Notes: generated from the sequence alone by a model not told the origin. DNA of 64,000 nucleotides from Segatella maculosa DSM 19339 = JCM 15638 (GCF_000382385.1 NZ_KB908321.1:1-64000), one strand, 5' to 3'; counted from the first letter of the stretch, positions 27,340 through 36,602 are shown. A program made the numbers and translations.

Positions 27340-28134
27340 TCACTTTTCTGGAACGAGTTTTTCAAGTTGCAGGATAAGCGCTTTGCGAATCGTTTCGTTT
27401 GTTCCGTGAACCATATACTGCAGGGTTCCGTCGGCCGAAAGTATGAGGGTCAGCGGATAACCCTCGCTGCCCACCCACTTCGTAAAATAGTTGTCGCGAG
27501 CCAAGTGTGTCCAAGTAAAGTCTTGTTTCTCTGTAATCTGTCTGATTTTTTCGGGTGTTTCGAAGTCTACCGAAAGAAATCTTACCTGCGGAAAACGCTC
27601 TTTCCATGTGGAGAGTTCTGACATTTCCTTGCGGCACGGACCGCATCCTGAATACCAAACGTTGACAACGGTCACGCGTCCTCGCAGCGAATCTTGCGTC
27701 CATGTGCCGCCGTCGATGTCGTGAAGCATGAATGTTCCCGGCAGCTCCTGCCCGATTTCGGGTGCTTTCAGCTGTTTGTCTCCGCTGTGAGTCGCGGCTT
27801 CCATCTCGTCGAAAAGATGGGCTGCCGCTTCGAACTTGTCGGCATTAACAACGTTTTCCCGTGCGATTTCATATTTCTTCCATGCTTCGGGAATAACGAA
27901 ATCAGCCGAAACGAGCACGCGCAATGCCGAATGTTTCTCGCCGTCAGATAGGTGTTGCATTCCTTTCTGAATGGAAAAAATCTCCTGTATTGGCAGTCCT
28001 TGCTTGAAGAAACGGCCGTTGATGATGATAGCCGGCACTTGTTTTTGTGCCTCTTGCGCCCATGTTCTCGGTGTAAAAAGCATAAGGAGCAGCAGTAGCG
28101 AGGCAAAAACAGTTTTGAAAAATGAGTACTTCAT
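27340..28134 (-). CDS. TlpA-like thioredoxin-fold protein, exported
   Basis: 264 residues with signal peptide (SLLLLLMLFTPRTWAQ). After a helical segment of about 110 residues comes a thioredoxin domain with the active-site motif WYSGCGPCRKEM and the cis-Pro loop (GYPLTLIL). Likely a periplasmic disulfide reductase or peroxide-type thiol protein of the TlpA/ResA group. It is the last gene of the nine-gene minus-strand run, 18 bp after fdtB; no functional link to sugar synthesis is evident. Confidence 0.82.
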   Translation of the reverse strand: MKYSFFKTVFASLLLLLMLFTPRTWAQEAQKQVPAIIINGRFFKQGLPIQEIFSIQKGMQHLSDGEKHSALRVLVSADFVIPEAWKKYEIARENVVNADKFEAAAHLFDEMEAATHSGDKQLKAPEIGQELPGTFMLHDIDGGTWTQDSLRGRVTVVNVWYSGCGPCRKEMSELSTWKERFPQVRFLSVDFETPEKIRQITEKQDFTWTHLARDNYFTKWVGSEGYPLTLILSADGTLQYMVHGTNETIRKALILQLEKLVPEK

Positions 28135-28152
28135 GATTTGTTATTTATGTTT

Positions 28153-29253
28153 TTAGTATGTTTCTGTCCATTGATTGATGGCTCGAATGACCATTTCCAC
28201 CTCCTCGTCGGTCATGGCTTGGTTGCATGGCAGGCTGAGTTCGGTTTGCGCAATGCGCTCGGTTATCGGCAGTTTCAGCGTATTCCATGCCTTGAAACAA
28301 GCCTGCCGGTGGGGTGGGATAGGGTAGTGGACCATTGTTTCGATGCCTTTTTGATGGAGAAAAGCCTGCAGATTGTCGCGCTGTTCACAAAGGATTGGAA
28401 AGATATGGAACACGGAATTGGTCGGTCGAATGAGCGTTATTCGCTCGTTTTCGATGCCTTCAAGATAGCGAAGAGCTATCGTTTTGCGTCGTTGGTTATC
28501 GGCATCAAGGTATTTAAGTTTAACCATTATGACCGCCGCTTGCACCTCATCAATGCGACTATTGAGGCCTTGATAGGGGAAAACATACTTGTGATTGCTA
28601 CCGTAATTTCCAAGAGATTGCACTGCATTTGCAAGCATTTCGTCATTCGTTGTCACGCAACCTGCATCGCCGAAAGCACCCATATTCTTACCCGGATAGA
28701 AGCTATGTGCGGCGGCATTTCCTATGCTTCCGGTGCGCAATCCGTTCCATTTCAGCCCGTGACCTTGGGCATTATCCTCGACAAGTAGCAGCTTGTGGCG
28801 ACGGCAGATAGCTTGGATGGCATCGTTCATAGCACAGATTCCATAGAGATGCACAAGCAAAATGGCACGCGTCTTGGGCGTTATAGCCTGTTCAATCTGC
28901 GTGGAATCGATTTGCAATTCGGCATTCGGTTCAATCAAGATCGGGGTCAATCTGTTCTCTGTCAGGGCGAGAATAGAGGCGATATACGTGTTGGCTGGCA
29001 CGATAACTTCGTCACCTTCGTTCAGAACACCCAATTCCTTGTAGGCCCGGAAGATGAGAATCAGCGCATCAAGTCCGTTGCCACAACCGATACAATGCCG
29101 TGTTCCGATGTATTGGGCGTAGGCCGTTTCAAAGTCATGCGTGGCTTTTCCTTGCAGATACCAACCGCTATCGACGACTTGGTTCACGGCTTTGCGAAGC
29201 TCATCAGCATGTTGCCGGGTGATACGTTTCAGGGAAAGATAATTGATTTTCAT
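28153..29253 (-). CDS. fdtB: Sugar aminotransferase, FdtB/DegT type
   Basis: 366 residues from the ATG at 29253, which overlaps the upstream stop by 4 bp; an ATG at 29262 would lie inside that gene. DegT/DnrJ/EryC1 fold with the PLP Lys in SFYPGKNMGAFGDAG. Next to fdtA it most likely aminates dTDP-3-keto-6-deoxyhexose to dTDP-3-amino-3,6-dideoxyhexose (Fuc3N or Qui3N) for surface polysaccharide. The exact sugar isomer cannot be told. Confidence 0.85.
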   Translation of the reverse strand: MKINYLSLKRITRQHADELRKAVNQVVDSGWYLQGKATHDFETAYAQYIGTRHCIGCGNGLDALILIFRAYKELGVLNEGDEVIVPANTYIASILALTENRLTPILIEPNAELQIDSTQIEQAITPKTRAILLVHLYGICAMNDAIQAICRRHKLLLVEDNAQGHGLKWNGLRTGSIGNAAAHSFYPGKNMGAFGDAGCVTTNDEMLANAVQSLGNYGSNHKYVFPYQGLNSRIDEVQAAVIMVKLKYLDADNQRRKTIALRYLEGIENERITLIRPTNSVFHIFPILCEQRDNLQAFLHQKGIETMVHYPIPPHRQACFKAWNTLKLPITERIAQTELSLPCNQAMTDEEVEMVIRAINQWTETY

Positions 29254-30182
29254 AGGTTCCATTCATACCAATCATAGCAAACGGCACGCCCACCGAAGCT
29301 TTCTTTTTGGTAAATCAGACTTTCGTTGAGCGTCAATCCCTGCCGTTCGGTGGATTTACCGAAGTCGAAATAAGTCTTGTTTCGATAGACATTGTGAATC
29401 AATTCATCAAAAAGCAGGTCAAGTGCATGCAGTTGTTTACCTTTCGGCGAGGCCGATATGTATTGTGTGTGTACCACGTCGCCGTATTCATAAACAACGG
29501 TTCCGGCGAGAAGTCCGTCAAGTCGGGCCGTGAAAAGACGGATGTTGTCGGGAAATCTCGCCTTGAGCAGTTTGATTTCCGACAAGGAATGGACGGGAAC
29601 GGCATGATATTTCGTTTGCAGGTTCTGTGTCAATAGCTGCCAAAAGTCGGCCCAACGGTCGCTCTCTTCGATGATGATACCAAGTTGTTTTGCCTTTTTC
29701 ATGCCGCTATTCCGTATGCGGTAGCAAGGCAAGGGCACATGAAGTTTGATGACAGAAGCTATGTCTCTGGCCACTAATTTGGCGTTGGTTGTACGGTAAA
29801 TCGCGTAAAGGTCTTCCTCGGAAGGCTGTTGCTGATAAAGCCAAGGCACGGCTTTGTAGACCACTTTTCGCAAGCCTTCGTCGCGTAGATAGGTATTGAT
29901 GAGGCGCAGAATGGTGATGGCTTCGGTGGCAGTGAAATGAGAATTGACAATCAAACCGCCGAAAGTGAGTCCCTGATGCGAGCAGAGCGTGTCGCCTTCT
30001 CGGTTGGCCGGCAAGATCGCATAGAGTTTGTTACGCCGGTAGATGAGGAGTGAATGGTCGGTAAAACGCTGATGATAGTCCATATAATCCCTATAAAAGA
30101 GAAACAACCCGTTTTTTGATGCGGCGACAAAAGCGTCCCATTGGGGTTTCAACTTGGGCGTATAGGGTTTTATTTCGAACAT
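29250..30182 (-). CDS. FemAB/GNAT-type acyltransferase
   Basis: 310 residues. The C-terminal half carries a GNAT-like pattern (FTARLDGLLAGTVVYEYGD, then KQLHALDLLFDELI, FDFGKSTERQG), like the acetyltransferase-6/FemAB group. It lies between fdtA and fdtB and overlaps both, so N-acylation of the amino sugar is a plausible role (the place FdtC or QdtC fills elsewhere, though those are left-handed beta-helix enzymes). It has no left-handed beta-helix repeats. Confidence 0.75.
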   Translation of the reverse strand: MFEIKPYTPKLKPQWDAFVAASKNGLFLFYRDYMDYHQRFTDHSLLIYRRNKLYAILPANREGDTLCSHQGLTFGGLIVNSHFTATEAITILRLINTYLRDEGLRKVVYKAVPWLYQQQPSEEDLYAIYRTTNAKLVARDIASVIKLHVPLPCYRIRNSGMKKAKQLGIIIEESDRWADFWQLLTQNLQTKYHAVPVHSLSEIKLLKARFPDNIRLFTARLDGLLAGTVVYEYGDVVHTQYISASPKGKQLHALDLLFDELIHNVYRNKTYFDFGKSTERQGLTLNESLIYQKESFGGRAVCYDWYEWNL

Positions 30183-30580
30183 TTCAAGTAGGCGAGAAAC
30201 TGTTGATAGTCGTAGATATAGTCTGCTTCATCGAATTCATCTTCGGCCAATACGAGGCAAACGGCACCCGAAGAAAAGTCTTCAAGCGTCCGCCAAATGC
30301 CCGTATCTACCAGCAGTCCCTGATAAGGATGGTTGAGATGATGGGTTATTTTGCTTTGTCCGTCGTCGAGAACCACATCGAAACTTCCGCTCACGGCAAC
30401 GATAAACTCGCGACAATGACGGTGAGCATGCCCGCCACGGCATTCACCTGAAGGCACATCATAGGTCCAATAGACGCGCCGAATGCCGAAAGGTACCTGC
30501 GTATATTGCTGTGCAACCGTCAGATTTCCACGGGGGTCGATGATCTTCGGCAGGTCTATGATTTGGCCTAATGACTTCAT
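30170..30580 (-). CDS. fdtA: dTDP-4-keto-6-deoxyhexose ketoisomerase, FdtA type
   Basis: 136 residues; cupin fold of the FdtA/QdtA/WxcM C-terminal family. Motifs: IIDPRGNLTVAQ near the start, RVYWTYDVPSGECRGGHAHR (active-site His residues in GGHAH), and IWRTLEDFS. It moves the keto group from C4 to C3 of dTDP-4-keto-6-deoxyglucose. The enzyme that makes this substrate, RfbB, is two genes upstream. It overlaps the acyltransferase by 13 bp. Confidence 0.88.
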   Translation of the reverse strand: MKSLGQIIDLPKIIDPRGNLTVAQQYTQVPFGIRRVYWTYDVPSGECRGGHAHRHCREFIVAVSGSFDVVLDDGQSKITHHLNHPYQGLLVDTGIWRTLEDFSSGAVCLVLAEDEFDEADYIYDYQQFLAYLKCSK

Positions 30581-30595
30581 GTGTTGGCTGTTTCC

Positions 30596-31756
30596 TTATT
30601 TGATGATGGTCGCTGCCACGCGTTTTGCCTTCTCACGCAGGGCATCCATGTCGGCATCGAGGTCGCCATAGCATAGCACGACCCCCATTCTGCGGCCTGT
30701 ATGTTGGTCGGGTTTGCCGAAGATACGCACGCGTGTGCGGTCTTCTTTCAGTGCTTCTACGAGATTGTATGCAGGTTCATGGTCGGCATTCTCCTTGGCC
30801 AGAACAACGGCCGAGCAGCCCTTGTGCTCCAAATGAATAGCAGGAATGGGCCAACCCATGATGGCTCGCAAGTGAAGTTCAAATTCATTGAGGTTCGTTG
30901 TGTGCCCCAAGGTGACCATGCCTGTGTCATGTGGGCGCGGACTCAGTTCAGAAAAGATAACTTCCCCCTGTTTTGTGAAAAATTCAACACCCCAGATACC
31001 CTGTCCCGTCAGTGCTTTTGTGACCTTTTCTGCCATCATTTCAGCTTGCTTCAAGGCTTCTTTCGAAAGTTGAAATGGCTGCCAACTCTCTCGATAGTCA
31101 CCGCCTTTCTGTACGTGTCCGATGGGTGGACAGAAGATAGTTGGGGCGTTTTCCTGCGTCACAGTGAGCAAAGTGAACTCCGAATCGAAGTCGATGAACT
31201 CTTCAATAATCACCTCTTTCACATCGCCTCTGCCTTCTTCCATGGCCTCATGAAAGGCGGTTTGCAGTTCATTCTCATTGTGAACGTAGCTCTGTCCGTG
31301 CCCACTTGAACTCATCAATGGCTTTACCACGCATGGAAAACCTATTTCGTCAGCAGCCCGTTTGAACTCTTCAAAGGTTTTGGCATAGAAGTATTTGGCC
31401 GTTCTTAAGCCCAATTCGCGTGATGCAAGGTCACGAATGGCGCGACGATTCATTGTGAAGTTGACTGCCCGAGCTGATGGAACAACTTGGATTCCTTGTT
31501 TTTCAAAGTCGAAAAGTCGCTCTGTTCGGATAGCCTCTATCTCTGGAACTATGATGTCAGGATGGTGCTTTCCGACCGCAGCAGTAAGGGCGTCACCGTC
31601 CAACATGCTGAAGACTTCGCGCTCATCTGCCACTTGCATGGCTGGTGCATCATTGTAACGATCGCACGCAACGACATGAAGTCCTGCTCTTTTTGCAGCA
31701 ATTACAAACTCTTTTCCAAGCTCTCCGGAGCCCAAAAGCATGATTTTCTTTGTCAT
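30596..31756 (-). CDS. purT: Formate-dependent GAR transformylase
   Basis: 386 residues, full family length. N-terminal preATP-grasp domain ([20 protein letters not shown]), ATP-grasp domain with the formate/ATP site ([21 protein letters not shown] segment; [28 protein letters not shown]). It formylates GAR with formate and ATP in purine synthesis. It sits between rfbB and fdtA, splitting the dTDP-sugar genes, with gaps of 27 and 15 bp. Confidence 0.93.
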   Translation of the reverse strand: MTKKIMLLGSGELGKEFVIAAKRAGLHVVACDRYNDAPAMQVADEREVFSMLDGDALTAAVGKHHPDIIVPEIEAIRTERLFDFEKQGIQVVPSARAVNFTMNRRAIRDLASRELGLRTAKYFYAKTFEEFKRAADEIGFPCVVKPLMSSSGHGQSYVHNENELQTAFHEAMEEGRGDVKEVIIEEFIDFDSEFTLLTVTQENAPTIFCPPIGHVQKGGDYRESWQPFQLSKEALKQAEMMAEKVTKALTGQGIWGVEFFTKQGEVIFSELSPRPHDTGMVTLGHTTNLNEFELHLRAIMGWPIPAIHLEHKGCSAVVLAKENADHEPAYNLVEALKEDRTRVRIFGKPDQHTGRRMGVVLCYGDLDADMDALREKAKRVAATIIK

Positions 31757-31783
31757 GGTTGGGGGATATTATCGATTAAATGG

Positions 31784-32932
31784 TTATCTGTTACCGTACA
31801 TTTCGGCGTAGTATTTCTGATAATCTCCGCTGGTCACCTCTTTAATCCATTGCTGGTTGTCGAGGTTCCACTTGATCGTTTTCACGATTCCGTCAGCAAA
31901 TTTAGTCTCAGGATACCAGCCCAGCTCTTCCTTTATCTTTGTAGGATCGATGGCATAGCGCTTATCATGGCCCAGACGGTCGGTCACATGGGTAATCAAG
32001 TCGTTGTTGATCCAGCTGATATCAATGTCGCCTTGCGCATCTTTCTCTTGTTTTTTGAGTACTTTGCGCAGGCTCTTGTCGGCTTCCATCATATCATGTA
32101 TGGTCTTGATGGTCAGCTTTACGATATCGATATTCGTCATTTCGTTGTGTCCGCCGACGTTGTAAACCTCACCTTCGCGGCCTTCGCGCACCACCATGTC
32201 GATGGCTTTGCAATGGTCTTCCACGTAGAGCCAGTCGCGAACGTTGAGCCCTTCTCCATAAACAGGCAGCTTCTTACCTTCCAAAATATTATTGATGATG
32301 AGTGGTATCAGCTTCTCCGGGAAGTGATAGGGGCCATAGTTATTGGAGCAACGCGTGATTGTTACAGGCATCTTATAGGTGTCATGGTAAGCCATGACAA
32401 ACATATCTGCACTCGTTTTGCTGGCACTATAGGGACTGTGAGGGCACAATGGTGTCTTTTCCGTGAAGTAACCTTCGGCGCCAAGACTGCCATATACCTC
32501 GTCAGTTGACACCTGATGGTAACGCTTTCCGGCTTTCCATGTGGGATAGCCTTGGGCATCTTTGCCCGTAACCCATGCTCTGCGGGCTGCGTCGAGCAGG
32601 TTCTGTGTGCCCAATATGTTGACGCTCAGGAAGAGTTGTGGGTCTTCGATGCTGCGGTCTACATGGCTTTCGGCCGCGAAATTGACCAAATAATCGATGT
32701 CATTTTCAGTAAACAAACGATCAACAAGCTCTCGGTCGCGAATGTCTCCCTTTACAAATATGCAGCGTTTGTCGTCAATATCATCCTTGATAGTGCCGAG
32801 ATTACCGGCATAAGTGAGTGCATCGAGAATGATAACCTTAATATCCTGTCCCTTATATTTACGGTTCAAAAGATACTTGATGTAGTTTGCGCCGATGAAA
32901 CCGGCCGCACCTGTTACGAGATATGTCTTCAT
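31784..32932 (-). CDS. rfbB: dTDP-glucose 4,6-dehydratase
   Basis: 382 residues from the ATG at 32932 (MKTYLVTGAAGFIGANY). A frame from 32980 adds 16 unlike residues. NAD-binding TGAAGFIG, catalytic YSASKTSADMFV (Tyr-x-x-x-Lys) and STDEVYGSLG are intact. It converts dTDP-glucose to dTDP-4-keto-6-deoxyglucose, the substrate of FdtA downstream. rfbA, rfbC and rfbD are not seen here. A 27-bp gap separates it from purT. Confidence 0.92.
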   Translation of the reverse strand: MKTYLVTGAAGFIGANYIKYLLNRKYKGQDIKVIILDALTYAGNLGTIKDDIDDKRCIFVKGDIRDRELVDRLFTENDIDYLVNFAAESHVDRSIEDPQLFLSVNILGTQNLLDAARRAWVTGKDAQGYPTWKAGKRYHQVSTDEVYGSLGAEGYFTEKTPLCPHSPYSASKTSADMFVMAYHDTYKMPVTITRCSNNYGPYHFPEKLIPLIINNILEGKKLPVYGEGLNVRDWLYVEDHCKAIDMVVREGREGEVYNVGGHNEMTNIDIVKLTIKTIHDMMEADKSLRKVLKKQEKDAQGDIDISWINNDLITHVTDRLGHDKRYAIDPTKIKEELGWYPETKFADGIVKTIKWNLDNQQWIKEVTSGDYQKYYAEMYGNR

Positions 32933-32937
32933 ATTGT

Positions 32938-33447
32938 TTATAATTTTGTTTGTTTCTGTCCTATTGTTATAACTTCGCAATCTGTGAATTTATTGCCTTC
33001 AATGGTCAAACGCACTAAGGTTCGTTCCTTATGCCAACCCTGAATGCCGGCTGCACCGGGATTGATATGCAGCAAATCGAGCCTCTTGTCGGGCATGACC
33101 TTCAGGATATGAGAGTGCCCAGAGATGAATAAATCGGGCGGAGATGCATAGATTTTCGCTGCAATCGAACGGTCGTAGCGTCCTGGATAACCACCGATAT
33201 GTTTCATCATCACGTCGATATCCTCGCATTTGAAACGCAGGATTTCGGGGTAACGTGCCCTTAGATCATACCCATCGCAGTTGCCATAGACGGCCCGAAA
33301 GATAGGTTTCATGGCTTCAAAGCGGTCAGCCAGCTCTACAGACCCAATGTCGCCGGCATGCCATATCTCGTCGCATTCGCCGAGATAGGTTTCATATTTG
33401 TCGTCCCAATAAGCATGTGTGTCGCTGATGATGCCTATCTTTTTCAT
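32938..33447 (-). CDS. YfcE-type metallophosphoesterase
   Basis: 169 residues. Metal motifs: GIISDTHAYWDD, WHAGDIGS, VYGNCDGYD, SGHSHI and NPGAA. A two-metal phosphodiesterase of the YfcE/MJ0936 group, substrate unknown. It overlaps the upstream gene by 4 bp and lies 5 bp before rfbB. Confidence 0.88.
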   Translation of the reverse strand: MKKIGIISDTHAYWDDKYETYLGECDEIWHAGDIGSVELADRFEAMKPIFRAVYGNCDGYDLRARYPEILRFKCEDIDVMMKHIGGYPGRYDRSIAAKIYASPPDLFISGHSHILKVMPDKRLDLLHINPGAAGIQGWHKERTLVRLTIEGNKFTDCEVITIGQKQTKL

Positions 33448-34067
33448 CTTTCAAAGCGTTTACGAACGAAAGAGATGATGAAGGCCGTGGTATCTTCCAA
33501 GCCTAACAAGCTACTGTTCACGCAGAGATCGTAGCTTTCGGCAGCTCCCCATTTCTTCCCGGTATAGTAATTATAATAGGTGGAACGGGCCTCTTCACGG
33601 GTATTGATAAACTTCCTTGCCTCTTCGTTTGTCAGTTGTTGGCGTTCGCACACACGCTTAATGCGGTCTTCGATGGCTGCCGTAATAAAGATGTTTATCG
33701 TGTCCTTGCGATTACGAAGCACATAGTCTGCGGTTCTACCCACGAAGACACAGCTCCCCATATCGGCAGCTTTGGCGATAGCATCGCTTTGGAATTGATA
33801 CAGACTCTCCTGTGAAAAGTTGTTCTTATAGAAGTTATTCTCGCCCATCAGCGGCACATGGGTATGAAACAACGAGCGAAGAAACCCCTTCTGTTCGTCG
33901 TTCTGCTCGAAGAACTTCTCGCAGAAACCACTCTCTTTGGCTGCCAGATTGAGCAATTCGCGGTCATAAAACGTGCAATTCAGGTCATCGGCGAGTTGCT
34001 TGGCAATGATTCTCCCACCGCTTCCTACCTGTCTTCCGATGTTAATGATCATCTTCTTGTTCTCCAT
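33444..34067 (-). CDS. Cytidylate-kinase-like protein (AAA_33/Cytidylate_kin2)
   Basis: 207 residues. P-loop-like start (INIGRQVGSGGRIIAKQLAD), then an aromatic-rich helical lid and VNSSLLGLEDT near the end. It matches the second cytidylate-kinase-like family, common in Bacteroidetes and separate from Cmk; activity on CMP is unproven. It overlaps the MATE gene by 26 bp and the phosphoesterase by 4 bp. Confidence 0.82.
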   Translation of the reverse strand: MENKKMIINIGRQVGSGGRIIAKQLADDLNCTFYDRELLNLAAKESGFCEKFFEQNDEQKGFLRSLFHTHVPLMGENNFYKNNFSQESLYQFQSDAIAKAADMGSCVFVGRTADYVLRNRKDTINIFITAAIEDRIKRVCERQQLTNEEARKFINTREEARSTYYNYYTGKKWGAAESYDLCVNSSLLGLEDTTAFIISFVRKRFER

Positions 34068-35427
34068 ATTGCAATTCCTTATGTTGTTTCTTGAACTTCT
34101 TTACGTTGAAAAGCATGATGACTGCGGCGATAAAAGCAGCGAAACCATCAGCGAAGGGCATGGCATACCACACACCGTCTACGCCTCTGAACAATGGAAA
34201 GACGGCTAAGGCCGGCAGCAGAAAGATGAGTTGACGGGAGAGAGACAGGAAGATGCTCACTCTTACCTTGCCGATGCTCTGAAAGAAAAACGTGATGACC
34301 ATCTGGCTTCCGATGAGGGGAAACAGTACCATACTGATGCGAATGGCCTTCATACCTAACTGAATCAGCGTCGGATCTTTGGTGAACAGACGCGCACAAT
34401 AGTAGGGCATGAACATCGCGATGAGCCATCCTGTGGTCATGATCAGCGTGGCAGCAATAATCGAAAGCTTCACCACATGTATCATTCTGTCTATCTTTTG
34501 TGCACCATAGTTGTAACCTACGATGGGTTGCATGCCTTGATTGACGCCCAGAACGAACATCAGAAAGACGAAAGAAACCTTGTTTGCGATGCCGTAAGCA
34601 CCCACATCAAGGTCGCTGCCATACCTGACCAGTTGCTGATTGATGAAGATAACGACGACACAGGCACACACATTCATGGCGAAAGGTGAGATGCCTACGC
34701 CGATGATGTTCCTCACCAAATCGCTGCGAAGCCTGTAGATACCACGTTCAAAGTGCAGGAGTTCCTGCTTGTTGCTGAATATCCGAAGCTGCCATATCAG
34801 TGCCATCACCTGTGCAAGCACCGTGGCGTAGGCAGCACCTTGAATGCCCCAACCGAAGAGCATGATGAAGACATAGTCGAGCATCGTGTTCATCACGACC
34901 GTGACAATGGTGGCATACATGGCCTGACGAGGCTTTCCGGCTGCCCTGAGCACCGCATTCATGCCGAAATACATGTGAGAAAAGACGTTGCCGACCAAGA
35001 TAATCACCATGTAATCGCGGGCGTATGGCAGCGTGGCCTCACTGGCTCCGAAGAACTTCAAGATAGGGTCGAGAAACAAAAGACACACGACCGAGAATGC
35101 AATCCCAATGATAAGGTTCAGCGTTACCGTGTTTCCCAAGATGCTTTCTGCCGTCTTATAGTCCTTCTGTCCCAGCTTCATGGAGATGAAGGTTGAGGCC
35201 CCTACGCCCACAGCGGCACCGAAGGCAGTCGAAAGGTTCATGAAGGGAAAGGTGATGGCAAGCCCGGATATGGCCAAAGGACCAACGCCCTGACCGATGA
35301 ATATGCTGTCGACGATGTTGTAGAGCGACGCCGCCGTCATCGCCACAATCGCCGGCATGGCATATTGCAGCAGCAGTTTGCCCACAGGTCTTGTGCCCAA
35401 TTGTAATGTCGCGTCCTTGTTGTCCAT
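34042..35427 (-). CDS. MATE-family efflux transporter
   Basis: 461 residues from the ATG at 35427 (MDNKDATLQLG). A frame from 35454 would add 9 residues across the promoter box. Twelve hydrophobic segments in two similar halves; conserved starts such as LYNIVDSIFIGQGVG and PVGKLLLQYAMPAIVAMTAAS mark the MatE fold. Na+ or H+ driven export of drugs or metabolites. First gene of the nine-gene run. Confidence 0.9.
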   Translation of the reverse strand: MDNKDATLQLGTRPVGKLLLQYAMPAIVAMTAASLYNIVDSIFIGQGVGPLAISGLAITFPFMNLSTAFGAAVGVGASTFISMKLGQKDYKTAESILGNTVTLNLIIGIAFSVVCLLFLDPILKFFGASEATLPYARDYMVIILVGNVFSHMYFGMNAVLRAAGKPRQAMYATIVTVVMNTMLDYVFIMLFGWGIQGAAYATVLAQVMALIWQLRIFSNKQELLHFERGIYRLRSDLVRNIIGVGISPFAMNVCACVVVIFINQQLVRYGSDLDVGAYGIANKVSFVFLMFVLGVNQGMQPIVGYNYGAQKIDRMIHVVKLSIIAATLIMTTGWLIAMFMPYYCARLFTKDPTLIQLGMKAIRISMVLFPLIGSQMVITFFFQSIGKVRVSIFLSLSRQLIFLLPALAVFPLFRGVDGVWYAMPFADGFAAFIAAVIMLFNVKKFKKQHKELQYGEQEDDH

Positions 35428-35431
35428 GATG

Positions 35432-35439
35432 CAAAGGTA
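35432..35439 (-). promoter_or_regulatory. -7 box immediately before the MATE start
   Basis: Minus-strand TACCTTTG, only 4 bp before the ATG at 35427. Transcription would begin at or inside the start codon, giving a leaderless message. No TTTG stands at the usual distance (one lies only 12 bp away), so this box may be fortuitous. Confidence 0.4.
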
Positions 35440-35565
35440 TAAAAATATTTTCAAACCCTACCTATATAATAAGGAGAAAATAAGGCTCCGAGGGGAAGCA
35501 CAGTCTAAGGGGAAAGCCCCGCTACGAGGAACTCTTGACCATTCCTTATAAAGAAGGGCGGAGGA

Positions 35566-35770
35566 CCTCCATTGGGAGTCCTCTCGTACTTCCATTGGAA
35601 GTCCTCTTGCACTTCCAATAGAAGTCCTCTCGTATAGATACTATCTATCCTCTTGTATAGATACTATCTATCCTCTCATATAGATAGTATCTATCCCGTT
35701 CTATACATAGTATCTATCCTCTTGTATAGATAGCATCTATCCTCTTGTATAGATAGTATCTATCCTACTG
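35566..35770. repeat. Array E: nine 23-bp units with a core switch
   Basis: A spacer like CCTCTTG recurs at 35580, 35603, 35626, 35649, 35672, 35695, 35718, 35741 and 35764, exactly 23 bp apart. The first three units have core CTTCCATTGGAAG, the next six TATAGATACTATCTAT and variants; both are palindromes. No gene is seen in 35455-35985; the region also holds the terminator at 35898. Confidence 0.92.
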
Positions 35771-35888
35771 GACCCTAAATATAAGTCTTTGACGACTCCG
35801 AAAATCCATTCTGGCCCTTCCAAAGAGGGGGAAGACGGTTCTTTCAACTGCTTTCGAGTAGGGGAGTGCGAGCTTACGGGCCAATGAC

Positions 35889-35935
35889 AAATAAAAACAG
35901 ACCTTGTGAACTAAGGTGTCCACAAGGTCTGCTTG
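35889..35935 (-). terminator. Terminator of the DUF3127 gene
   Basis: A 34-bp hairpin (35898-35931; arms CAGACCTTGTG and CACAAGGTCTG) is followed on the minus strand by a T-rich tail, 54 bp after the stop. It is homologous to the hairpin at 53077-53110. Confidence 0.8.
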
Positions 35936-35985
35936 CTTTCTTATAAAGGCTGTATCCTTTCTGCGCGGAATGCCGTGCGTGCAAT

Positions 35986-36402
35986 TTAGAAAGGTAGGTC
36001 GTCTGCACTTTCACCTTCGGCGGCCTGCTGTGGAGGGAACGGAGCCTGCGCCCCGTCCGGAGCCGGTGACGATGCTGCATTGGGGGCAGCTCCGAATGGT
36101 TCGGGAGCGGCCACTCCGGCACCTAATGTGGCAGGGTCTACAAGGCGGACATCGTAGGCCCGGATACTGTTGAACCAGCGACCATTGTATTCATGAGCGT
36201 CGATATCGAACGAAACCGTCACTTCCTGACCGACTTGAATATTGAAACGCTGCAACCGTTCTTCGCCAAACACGCTGAAAACCATCTTGTGAGGATAGTT
36301 CTCATGGGTTTCTATCACGAAATCCTGTGCTTTCCATTCGCCACGTGCAGATGTACCCGAACGTGCGGGAAGTGCTGCAATAACCTTTCCTTGTAAATCC
36401 AT
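35986..36402 (-). CDS. DUF3127 protein with SSB-like acidic tail
   Basis: 138 residues. The N-terminal 85 residues (LQGKVIAALPARSGTSARGEW, then VTVSFDIDAHEY) form the OB-like DUF3127 domain, followed by a Pro/Ala-rich linker and ending DDLPF. That acidic/aromatic tip resembles the tail of single-stranded DNA-binding proteins used to recruit partners. A DNA-binding role is inferred. It stands alone; terminator downstream. Confidence 0.85.
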   Translation of the reverse strand: MDLQGKVIAALPARSGTSARGEWKAQDFVIETHENYPHKMVFSVFGEERLQRFNIQVGQEVTVSFDIDAHEYNGRWFNSIRAYDVRLVDPATLGAGVAAPEPFGAAPNAASSPAPDGAQAPFPPQQAAEGESADDLPF

Positions 36403-36521
36403 AATCTGTTTTATATTGTTTTTTAAGTTTCAAAAAAGCCGAATAAGGGTTTTTGTTTTTACACTTCTGCTCGCGAAATTACTAAAATAGTTCTAATAAA
36501 TGAAACATTTTATGCCTTTTT

Positions 36522-36553
36522 TTTGTTTTGCACAATGGTTTTTAGTATTTTTG
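36522..36553 (+). promoter_or_regulatory. Promoter of dnaN
   Basis: TTTG (36522-36525), 20 bp, TATTTTTG (36546-36553). This places the message start near 36560, so the dnaN ATG at 36603, not the upstream ATG at 36555, is correct. Confidence 0.7.
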
Positions 36554-36602
36554 TATGTGTAAAAAAATAAACGGAACATTAACTATTAAACGAAATATAC
36601 TG

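Noticed and set aside
30701..31309. 202-codon plus-strand frame over purT
   Set aside because: Antisense of purT without a supporting motif or promoter.
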